64,000 bases of DNA from Candidatus Blautia intestinavium. Lineage in GTDB: Bacteria > Bacillota > Clostridia > Lachnospirales > Lachnospiraceae. The position numbers were made by a program, and so were the translations under genes. The first letter of the stretch is position 1. The number at the start of each line of letters is the position of its first letter. The DNA is taken from contig DXGV01000056.1 of NCBI GenBank assembly GCA_019113745.1, forward strand, positions 62,001-126,000. Direction: 5' to 3'. The notes beneath the pieces were generated by a model. That model was not told where the DNA came from. It did not search any database and was given only the letters and a program-made list of their open reading frames with translations. Shown one piece after another: positions 34,712 to 41,443 of this stretch.

Positions 34712-36457
34712 ATGGGGAAATTGAAAGCAAAAATACAGGACGGGACGATAAATATACCGGGGCTGATCCTGAAGATCGTTCTGATATGGTTCATTTTTTC
34801 TTTCCTGGTATTTCCGAATATCAATCTGATTTTCCGGGTATTTGTCAAAGACGGTCAGTTTTCGCTGGAAGCTGTTGAAAAAATTACAAAATCTGCGAGA
34901 GCCATAAGCAGTTTGAAGAACAGTTTTATTCTGGCAGTGGCTTCTATAATTACTGTAAATATTTCGGGTATCCTGATCGTGCTGTTTACAGAATACTTTG
35001 ATATCAAAGGCTCGAAGATACTCAGTATGGGATTTATGACTACACTGATCTACAGCGGCGTAGTGCTTGTAACCGGATACAAATTTGTTTATGGTGAAAC
35101 AGGAATTGTGACAAAGGTACTGATGCAGTTCTTCCCGGATATGAATCCCCAGTGGTTTATAGGATTTGGAGCGGTGCTGTTTATCATGACTTTCTCGGGT
35201 ACATCCAATCACATGATGTTTCTGACAAATGCGATCAGAGGTTTGGATTATCACACGATTGAAGCCGCGAAAAACATGGGGGCGTCTCAGAGTACGATTC
35301 TCTTTAAGATTGTTCTGCCTACCATGATGCCTACAATCTTTGCGATCACGATTCTGACATTTATTGCGGCGTTAAGTACCATGTCCGGACCGCTCATCGT
35401 CGGAGGTCCTGATTTTCAGACTATCAATCCTATGATCCGGACGTTCAGCAATATGACGACTTCCAGAGATATAGCCGCTCTTCTGGCAATTATCCTGGGA
35501 CTGGCGACGGCAATCCTTCTGTTCATCATGCAGAAAATTGAGAAAAAAGGAAATTATATTTCAGTTTCCAAAACAAAGGCTAAAATGGTGAAACAGAAAA
35601 TTCAGAATCCGGTATTGAATGTGATTGCTCACATTGTCGCTTATGTGATGTTTATCATTTATATGCTGCCGATCATTAATGTTCTGGTATTCTCCTTTAC
35701 AGACGGAATGACGATCAAGACAGGACAGCTCCGAAAGGATTCCTTTACTCTGGAAAATTATGCAAAGCTTTTCCAGTCTTCATCAGCTTATAAACCTTAT
35801 CTGGTCAGTATTGTATATTCCATTCTGGCAGCGTTTATAGTAGCGGTGATCTGTATCGCGGTTGCCAGAATCGTGACAAAGCTGAAACATAAATGGGATA
35901 AACTGTATGAGCCGTTCATACTGATACCCTGGCTCCTTCCGTCTACAATGATCGCGTTGGGTCTGATGATGACATATGATGAAGCCCGCCTGAATCTTGC
36001 GAATAAGATTCTGGTAGCCACTCCTGTCATTCTTTTGGTAGCGTATATCGTAATAAAAATACCTTTTTCATACCGGATGACAAGAGCTGCGTTCATCAGC
36101 CTGGATGGAAATATGGAAGAGGCGGCGCAGGTTATGGGGGCAAAACCTTTCTATACCATGAGAAAAGTGATTCTTCCGGTGATCATGCCGGTTGTAATCT
36201 CCGTTATTGTGCTGAATTTCAACAGCCTCCTGTCGGAATACGATCTGTCAGTATTCCTGTATCATCCGCTGTTTCAGCCTTTGGGTATCGTTATAAAAAT
36301 GGCTACCGACGAGACGGCTACTACAGAAGCCCAGGCAATGGCTTTCGTATATACAGTGATTTTGATGATTATTTCTACGATCGCACTGTGGCTTGGACGT
36401 TACGGAGGGATTGAAACCGTCAAAAAAATATTCAGGAAGAGAGGAAAAACAGCATGA
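34712..36457 (+). CDS. ABC importer double permease (FbpB type)
   Basis: The 581-residue membrane component contains two fused permease domains with about twelve helices, as in FbpB and the phosphonate permeases. Each half carries an EAA loop for contact with the ATPase: EAAKNMGASQSTILFKIVLP in the first and EEAAQVMGAKPFYTMRKVIL in the second. The first helix begins near residue 22 after a charged cytoplasmic start. It follows GAAGGAGG and overlaps the phosphodiesterase gene by four bases. One gene for both permease halves fits the three-component importer seen here. Confidence 0.93.
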   Translation: MGKLKAKIQDGTINIPGLILKIVLIWFIFSFLVFPNINLIFRVFVKDGQFSLEAVEKITKSARAISSLKNSFILAVASIITVNISGILIVLFTEYFDIKGSKILSMGFMTTLIYSGVVLVTGYKFVYGETGIVTKVLMQFFPDMNPQWFIGFGAVLFIMTFSGTSNHMMFLTNAIRGLDYHTIEAAKNMGASQSTILFKIVLPTMMPTIFAITILTFIAALSTMSGPLIVGGPDFQTINPMIRTFSNMTTSRDIAALLAIILGLATAILLFIMQKIEKKGNYISVSKTKAKMVKQKIQNPVLNVIAHIVAYVMFIIYMLPIINVLVFSFTDGMTIKTGQLRKDSFTLENYAKLFQSSSAYKPYLVSIVYSILAAFIVAVICIAVARIVTKLKHKWDKLYEPFILIPWLLPSTMIALGLMMTYDEARLNLANKILVATPVILLVAYIVIKIPFSYRMTRAAFISLDGNMEEAAQVMGAKPFYTMRKVILPVIMPVVISVIVLNFNSLLSEYDLSVFLYHPLFQPLGIVIKMATDETATTEAQAMAFVYTVILMIISTIALWLGRYGGIETVKKIFRKRGKTA

Positions 36458-37281
36458 AATCTTTAGCTCAGTTAAGAAAAGAGAAAGGTGTTCTCGTGGC
36501 TGCCCACAGAGGAACATCCGGCGGCAACATTCCGCCGAATACAATTGCCGCCTTTGACCTTGCTTTGAAAGAGGGGGCCGATATCCTGGAAATGGATCTG
36601 TTTAAAAGTCTGGATGGAGAAATCTTTGTTTTTCATACGGGAACAGAGCCGTGTTATCTGGACAGGCATATAAAGATTGAAAGTAAAACGTCGGAAGAAA
36701 TCAGGAATCTGAGACTGTGCAACTGCGACCTGGAAGAAACGTTTCTGGGAGTGAACTCCTTTGATGAGATACTGGAACATTATAAAGGCAAATGTATTAT
36801 GAATCTTGACCGCTGCATTCATATTACCGAGGATGTGATGCGGGCTGTCAGAAGGCATAATATGGTGGATCAGATCCTCCTGAAAAGCGATACCTCAGAC
36901 AAATCTCTGAAGCTGGTGGAAACCTTTGCGCCGGATGTGGCATATATGCCGATTTTCTTTATGGAAGAAGATACCGCTTCCGAGAAAATTGAGAGTATGA
37001 ATATTAATTATGTAGGAGCGGAGCTGGTGTTTGACAGGGAAGATGCTTCTATTGTACAGGATTCGTATCTGGAAATGATGCATAAGAAAAACAGACTTCT
37101 CTGGGCGAATTCTCTTGTATATTCCAGCCGTGTTCCGCTGACGGCAGGACACAGTGACGATATTTCCCTCACAGACGATCCGGAAAAAGGCTGGGGCTGG
37201 CTGGTAGATAAGGGATTTGACATCATACAGACAGACTGGACGTATCATCTGGTTCATTATCTTAAAGACAGAAGAAAATGA
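36454..37281 (+). CDS. Glycerophosphodiester phosphodiesterase family protein
   Basis: A 275-residue cytoplasmic GDPD-family enzyme, expected to hydrolyse glycerophosphodiesters to glycerol 3-phosphate and an alcohol. Active-site residues of the TIM barrel are visible: His18 in AAHRG, PPNT, Glu46 and Asp48 in ILEMDL, and His61 in FVFHTG. Conserved C-terminal strands end in DIIQTDWTYHLVHYL. There is no signal peptide, so its substrate must be imported; the start overlaps the permease stop (ATGA). This makes the preceding ABC system a likely phosphodiester importer under LacI-SBP control. A terminator follows directly. Confidence 0.9.
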   Translation: MKSLAQLRKEKGVLVAAHRGTSGGNIPPNTIAAFDLALKEGADILEMDLFKSLDGEIFVFHTGTEPCYLDRHIKIESKTSEEIRNLRLCNCDLEETFLGVNSFDEILEHYKGKCIMNLDRCIHITEDVMRAVRRHNMVDQILLKSDTSDKSLKLVETFAPDVAYMPIFFMEEDTASEKIESMNINYVGAELVFDREDASIVQDSYLEMMHKKNRLLWANSLVYSSRVPLTAGHSDDISLTDDPEKGWGWLVDKGFDIIQTDWTYHLVHYLKDRRK

Positions 37282-37291
37282 TTGGTTCTGG

Positions 37292-37325
37292 AACCGGCTG
37301 CGCTTAAAGTGGCAGCCGGTTTTCA
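37292..37325 (+). terminator. Intrinsic terminator after the phosphodiesterase gene
   Basis: AACCGGCTGC and GCAGCCGGTT form a perfect ten-base stem with a ten-base loop, followed by TTCACATTT. It starts 11 bases after the stop and ends the ABC-GDPD operon. Confidence 0.85.
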
Positions 37326-37370
37326 CATTTGCGCCCGTGTGTCATATTATTTTCGGAGAGGAAGGTTAGC

Positions 37371-38060
37371 ATGAGTATTGAGCTTCTGGGAGAATCTATC
37401 AATGAATTGAGTATTGTATCCATGGCTTTGCGGATTCTCATGTCAATGGTGTGCAGCGGGGTGATTGGTCTGGAAAGAGGAAAAGCCAACCAGCCGGCAG
37501 GTATGCGTACTTATATGCTTGTAAGCCTGGGGGCCTGTATCGTGATGATCACAGGAGACTACGTATTTTATAAATATGGTACAGGAGATCCGGCGCGGCT
37601 GGGCGCTCAGGTGGTGAGCGGGATTGGTTTTCTGGGCGCAGGAAGTATCATGGTGTCCGGAAAATTAAGAATCCGGGGCCTGACAACTGCGGCGGGACTG
37701 TGGACTTCCGCCTGTATCGGGCTTGTCATGGGGATCGGATTTTTTGAATGCGGAGTTATAGCGACTGTAGCGGTTTATATCATTATAGGATATTTTAAGA
37801 AACTGGAAGACAGGATCACCTTTTATGACGGCTGGTTCAGCGTTTATGTCCGCGTGGAAGATCCGTCCTGTTTTGCGGATCTTTATGATGAGGTGAAAAA
37901 AATGGGAATGAAAACAGGAGAAGTACAGCTTCTGGACAAAAAACATGAATGCAAAGAAGCCATAATCTCCGTACGGAACAACTCGCACAGAGACAGAGAT
38001 GAGATTCTCTCCACATTACAGAATATAACCGGCGTATCCAAAGCCAGATACGTATCATGA
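37371..38060 (+). CDS. MgtC/SapB-family membrane protein
   Basis: A 229-residue protein of the MgtC family, associated with magnesium limitation, membrane potential and virulence in other bacteria. I use ATG 37371, six bases after AGAGGAAGG; the ORF-track start at 37329 lies upstream of that site. Family hallmarks are LERGKANQPAGMRTYMLVSLG, GAQVVSGIGFLGAGSIM and GLTTAAGLWTSA. About five helices span residues 15-140, followed by an ACT-like cytoplasmic domain (residues 150-229). It stands alone between terminators. No magnesium riboswitch is visible in the short upstream gap. Biochemical function is unproven for the family. Confidence 0.92.
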   Translation: MSIELLGESINELSIVSMALRILMSMVCSGVIGLERGKANQPAGMRTYMLVSLGACIVMITGDYVFYKYGTGDPARLGAQVVSGIGFLGAGSIMVSGKLRIRGLTTAAGLWTSACIGLVMGIGFFECGVIATVAVYIIIGYFKKLEDRITFYDGWFSVYVRVEDPSCFADLYDEVKKMGMKTGEVQLLDKKHECKEAIISVRNNSHRDRDEILSTLQNITGVSKARYVS

Positions 38061-38178
38061 AAAGAACTCCGGTTATTGAACAGCGCCATACAGCTCAGAG
38101 CCATATCTCGAGCTTAAAACAGGTTACAGGCCGATATTAACTGATTAGCTGAGAAATAAAATACGGCATAAATATACA

Positions 38179-38255
38179 AGCCGTCAAAGAAAATACCCCG
38201 CCGCAAAATCACGAACTACAACATGTCTGCGGCGGGGTATTTCGTTTAGACGGCT
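38179..38255. terminator. Bidirectional terminator between mgtC-like and oadG-like genes
   Basis: AAATACCCCGCCGCA pairs perfectly with TGCGGCGGGGTATTT (15 bases, 22-base loop). An outer pair AGCCGTC/GACGGCT extends it. On the minus strand the stem is followed by TCTTT and serves the small OadG-like gene; on the + strand it can end the MgtC-like transcript. Confidence 0.85.
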
Positions 38256-38276
38256 GTAATTTTGCCGATTTTTTTC

Positions 38277-38399
38277 TCAGTCCTTAAGAATCTTATTCAG
38301 CACATACACAAGAATCGTAAGGATGATAATAACCGTAAAAATACTCAGCATCCCTTTCCACATAACTTCCAGGGCCTGCATTACAAGTTCCATATTCAT
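38277..38399 (-). CDS. OadG-related small subunit (40 residues, not in ORF track)
   Basis: This tiny gene was found by reading the minus strand; it is too short for the supplied track. The product, starting MNMELVMQALEVMWKGML, has one hydrophobic helix (about residues 17-34) and ends in NKILKD. OadG/gamma subunits of sodium-pump decarboxylases start in just this way (a short outer segment and one helix), but normally carry a longer cytoplasmic tail with a zinc site, which is absent here. GGAAAGGAG lies nine bases before the ATG. It is 67 bases downstream of the beta subunit in the same direction and before a terminator. A structural partner for the beta subunit is the obvious reading. Confidence 0.78.
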   Translation of the reverse strand: MNMELVMQALEVMWKGMLSIFTVIIILTILVYVLNKILKD

Positions 38400-38466
38400 A
38401 ATACATACTCCTTTCCTGAGCATATCTCAGCATCTGCAGTTCATCATACCGGAAACCCGGCGGAGA

Positions 38467-39603
38467 TTACAGAATACTGGATACAACACTTAAGATAACG
38501 CCTCCGGCTACAACAGACGCGATCTGTCCGGAAACGTTGGTACCGGTAGCCTGCATGATCAGAACGTTGCTGGGGTCTTCCTTCAGAGCCATTCTCTGAA
38601 CAACACGGGCCGCCATGGGGAATGCGGAGATACCTGCGGCGCCGATCATCGGGTTTACCTTCTCCTTTGTGAAGAGGTTCAGAAGCTTCGCAAAGAGAAC
38701 GCCTGCGGCAGTATCAAAGATAAAGGCTGCCAGACCGATCACCATGATCAGAAGAGTCTGCGGATTGACAAAGGATTCCGCTCTCATACTGAAGGCTACG
38801 GTAATACCCAGAAGCAGGGAAACCAGATTGGAAAGGATATTCTGCGCCGCATCTGAAAGATTGTTCAGCACGCCGCACTCGCGGAGCAGATTTCCGAACA
38901 TCAGGAATCCGACAAGGGAAACGGACATCGGAGCAACCAGACCAGCTACGAAAGTAACCACGATGGGGAAAATGATCTTTGCTTTCCTGGAAACATTGAC
39001 CGCTTTATATTCCATATGGATGCAGCGCTCTTTTTTTGTTGTGAGCAGGCGGATAACCACCGGCTGGATGATGGGGACGAGCGCCATATAGGAATAGGCA
39101 ACCACGGCGATAGGCCCTACATAGTTCGATCCCAGCACCTGGGAGACAAGAATGGAAGTAGGTCCGTCGGCAGCGCCGATGATACCGATGGAAGCGGCGT
39201 CCTTCAGGTCGAAGCCCAGGAATACGGCAACCAGGATGGCTGCGAAAATACCGAACTGAGCTGCGGCTCCAAACAGGAACAGCTTGGGGTTGGAAAGCAG
39301 CGGGCCGAAATCGATCATGGCTCCGATTCCGATAAACAACAGGATTGGCATTGCCTCAGAAGCTTCGATTCCCACGTCGAAGAGCCACTGAATAATACCG
39401 TTTGTCTCGCCGATCCCTTCCAGCGTCTGGTTCAGAACTCCGGAATCGGGCAGGTTTACAAGGATCGCGCCGAATCCCAGCGGAAGCAGAAGTACCGGCT
39501 CCAGGTCCTTGCTGATGGCAAGCCAGATCAGGACAGCGCCGATGACATACATGACGATCTGCTGAGGTGTGATAGACGTGATGCCTGAAATTAAAAAGTC
39601 CAT
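38467..39603 (-). CDS. oadB: Sodium-pump decarboxylase beta subunit (OadB/MmdB/GcdB)
   Basis: The 378-residue integral membrane subunit couples decarboxylation of a biotin-bound carboxyl group to sodium export. The family signature with the sodium-binding aspartate, IGIIGAADGPTSILV, is intact, as are LLFIGIGAMIDFGPLL and the C-terminal GTNVSGQIASVVAGG. About ten helices are visible. AAGGAGG lies seven bases before the ATG. No alpha or biotin-carrier subunit is present nearby, so the biotin protein and transferase must be encoded elsewhere, or this subunit works differently. Upstream is a riboswitch-like leader with a terminator, so expression is probably ion controlled. Confidence 0.94.
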   Translation of the reverse strand: MDFLISGITSITPQQIVMYVIGAVLIWLAISKDLEPVLLLPLGFGAILVNLPDSGVLNQTLEGIGETNGIIQWLFDVGIEASEAMPILLFIGIGAMIDFGPLLSNPKLFLFGAAAQFGIFAAILVAVFLGFDLKDAASIGIIGAADGPTSILVSQVLGSNYVGPIAVVAYSYMALVPIIQPVVIRLLTTKKERCIHMEYKAVNVSRKAKIIFPIVVTFVAGLVAPMSVSLVGFLMFGNLLRECGVLNNLSDAAQNILSNLVSLLLGITVAFSMRAESFVNPQTLLIMVIGLAAFIFDTAAGVLFAKLLNLFTKEKVNPMIGAAGISAFPMAARVVQRMALKEDPSNVLIMQATGTNVSGQIASVVAGGVILSVVSSIL

Positions 39604-39742
39604 ATAAGTTCCTCCTTCTTACTATATGGGAAAATTTCTTTCTGCCAGCTCTATGAAGTGCCCTGTCTCCGGATTTGGACGACGGTTCTGCTTCATAAGA
39701 AAACAGAGCCTTCTGATAAAGTGTACTGATTTTCTATGAAAT
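39604..39742. other. Leader between the riboswitch terminator and oadB
   Basis: About 140 bases of the minus-strand oadB leader. It holds the AAGGAGG ribosome site next to the start; I see no further gene or strong hairpin here. Confidence 0.5.
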
Positions 39743-39784
39743 CAAAAAGACCTGTGTCCCTGCCATGAATGGAACACAGGTCTT
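39743..39784 (-). terminator. Riboswitch-associated terminator upstream of oadB
   Basis: Reading the minus strand, AAGACCTGTGTTCC pairs with GGGACACAGGTCTT and is followed by TTTGATTT. The 5' arm shares AAGACC with the 3' end of the aptamer-like sequence, so the two folds are mutually exclusive. Confidence 0.85.
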
Positions 39785-39884
39785 GTCATATACCGGTTGC
39801 TTGAAAGGTATAGATTAAGCCAGAGCTTACACTCATGAATGTTGACCTAATCGCACAAAAACAGTGCTGGCTACTCCCCTATAT
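39778..39884 (-). promoter_or_regulatory. yybP-ykoY-like (Mn2+-class) riboswitch candidate
   Basis: The minus-strand RNA contains, in order, AGGGGAGTAGCC, GGTCAACATTC, GCTCTGGC and GACAAGACCT. I recall these as conserved blocks of the yybP-ykoY manganese riboswitch. It begins at the predicted start of transcription and its 3' edge overlaps the terminator arm; ligand binding would favour read-through, an ON switch. Usual targets are metal exporters and TerC-like proteins; here the target is the sodium-pump subunit. Assignment is from memory of the consensus; a covariance-model search would decide it. Confidence 0.72.
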
Positions 39885-39892
39885 CAAAATGT

Positions 39893-39921
39893 ATTTTACA
39901 GCATATACCTTATGTTTTCAA
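39893..39921 (-). promoter_or_regulatory. Promoter of the riboswitch-oadB transcript
   Basis: On the minus strand TTGAAA, a 17-base spacer, then TAAAAT, seven to ten bases before the aptamer-like sequence. Position and spacing are close to ideal for sigma-A. Confidence 0.75.
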
Positions 39922-39945
39922 GAATTTTTTTTATTTTTGGACAGA

Positions 39946-41193
39946 TCATGACCTGGCGGTCTTTATGATTCCGATAAGAATAAGAAGCATAAGGAAAGCG
40001 CCAACACCTCCGATAATATAATAAGGAACGTCTGTATGGGGGGCGGAATAATCCTGGGCGGCCGTAAGGTTCTGCTGGCTTTCCTGTACAAGACTGTCGT
40101 CCTGTTCCTGAACAGCGGCCATAACAGCCGTTCCCACAGGCGTTCCGCCAAAATAATACTGGCGGCTGGTCTGTCCGTTTTCACCAGGAGAATCTTCTGT
40201 AGTAAGAGCGTCGGCGGAGGTTCCTGACGGAACGTAAACATTTCCGCCGGAGATCATATTGAAATCCGTATCGCCCAGAGAAAGCATCTGGAAATTATCA
40301 AATCCATAATTCAGCAGACTTCCGGCTTCCGTACCGGTAGTGCCGGAAGCTCCCTGAAGGACTACGGCGATAAGGGTGATATCGTTTTTGCGGGCTCCGC
40401 ATACAAGAGTGCTGCCGGAAGCTTCCGTATATCCTTCTCGGCCGCCGAGACAGTATTGATAATATGCGGCGTTGGCGCTGTTTGTCATGGAAAAATTATT
40501 TGTCAGGACACGCTCGCCGCCGGATACGTTTGTGGCCGGAATTGTATAGGAGGTTGTTCCGGCGATAGTACGGAAGGTATCGTTGTCGATAGCGGCCTTC
40601 ATGATCAGGGCCATATCGTGGGCTGTGGTATGCTGGTTTTCATCCGGAAGACCGGTGGGATTGGTAAAAACCGTGTCGGTGCATCCAAACTCGGTTGCTC
40701 TTGTGTTCATCATCTGGACAAAGGCGTCTACAGATCCGCCGATGTGCTCGGCTACCTGAAGGGCGATATCGTTGGCGGAGGACAGCATCATGGCGTAAAG
40801 ACACTGTTCCATGGTAAAAACCTCGTCCAACTGGGCGGAAATATTTGCCCCTCCGTCTGTAACGCCGGATACTCCTGTAGCCGTCATAGTCACCTGGTCG
40901 GTAAGCTGGCTGTTTTCCAGGGCAAGGAGGGTTGTCATCACTTTTACCGTGGCCCCGGGATAAAGAACCTGATCCATGTTTTTGGCGTATACGATAGTGT
41001 TGGTGGAATCCTCCATGACGACCGCTGCGGTAGAGGTGATGTCAGGGCCCTGGGGCCAGCCGGAAATACTGTTGGTAGTGATGCCTGTTCCTGCGGCGGC
41101 TGTTTCTTCCGCGGCTTTGACCGGCGTGTGCAGCAGCAGGGAAAAGGCAGCGGCGGCGGCCAGCAGACCGGCAAAAAATCTTTTTATTCTCAT
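39946..41193 (-). CDS. S11 carboxypeptidase-like protein with degenerate active site
   Basis: A PBP5-like exported protein of 415 residues, paralogous to the DacA at 14.4 kb. It has a signal peptide (residues 1-28), a transpeptidase-like domain and a C-terminal membrane anchor before KTARS. The key motifs are damaged: SxxK is PGATVK, with Ala81 in place of the catalytic serine (Lys84 kept); KTG is Arg252-Glu-Gly; SAN (Ser139-Asn141) is kept. So D-Ala carboxypeptidase activity should be absent. The frame is otherwise intact, which argues for a retained non-enzymatic role, perhaps binding peptidoglycan. The start used is ATG 41193, eight bases after AGGAG; the ORF track begins too far upstream. 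Confidence 0.86.
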   Translation of the reverse strand: MRIKRFFAGLLAAAAAFSLLLHTPVKAAEETAAAGTGITTNSISGWPQGPDITSTAAVVMEDSTNTIVYAKNMDQVLYPGATVKVMTTLLALENSQLTDQVTMTATGVSGVTDGGANISAQLDEVFTMEQCLYAMMLSSANDIALQVAEHIGGSVDAFVQMMNTRATEFGCTDTVFTNPTGLPDENQHTTAHDMALIMKAAIDNDTFRTIAGTTSYTIPATNVSGGERVLTNNFSMTNSANAAYYQYCLGGREGYTEASGSTLVCGARKNDITLIAVVLQGASGTTGTEAGSLLNYGFDNFQMLSLGDTDFNMISGGNVYVPSGTSADALTTEDSPGENGQTSRQYYFGGTPVGTAVMAAVQEQDDSLVQESQQNLTAAQDYSAPHTDVPYYIIGGVGAFLMLLILIGIIKTARS

Positions 41194-41287
41194 AAATGCA
41201 CTCCTGTTTCCGATGAATGATCTGTTAACTATTATTCCGCAAAAAAAGAAAAAAATCAGTTGATCCGCGGAGTTTGTTTCAGAACCT

Positions 41288-41316
41288 ATCATATCCCATT
41301 TTTCTCTGTAATTCAA
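41288..41316 (-). promoter_or_regulatory. Promoter of the S11 pseudoenzyme gene
   Basis: TTGAAT, 17 bases, TATGAT on the minus strand, about 95 bases before the chosen start. It overlaps the ORF-track N-terminal extension, which supports the shorter protein. Confidence 0.6.
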
Positions 41317-41358
41317 CACCTTCTTGGCGGCTTTTAGAGAGGAAATGCCTTGTTAGCC

Positions 41359-41387
41359 TTGCAAAAAACAGGGTACAATGATAAAAT
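41359..41387 (+). promoter_or_regulatory. Promoter of the second glycosyltransferase operon
   Basis: TTGCAA, 17 bases, TAAAAT on the + strand, about 57 bases upstream of the GT2 gene at 41444. It is back to back with the promoter of the S11 gene. Confidence 0.65.
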
Positions 41388-41443
41388 AAACCCGGCGAAA
41401 AGTAAAATATATGTAAAATCGACAATATCTGAGGACTATAAAT

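Noticed and set aside
38262-38498. 78-residue + strand ORF
   Set aside because: The minus strand here carries the small OadG-like gene with a good ribosome site; the + frame has none.
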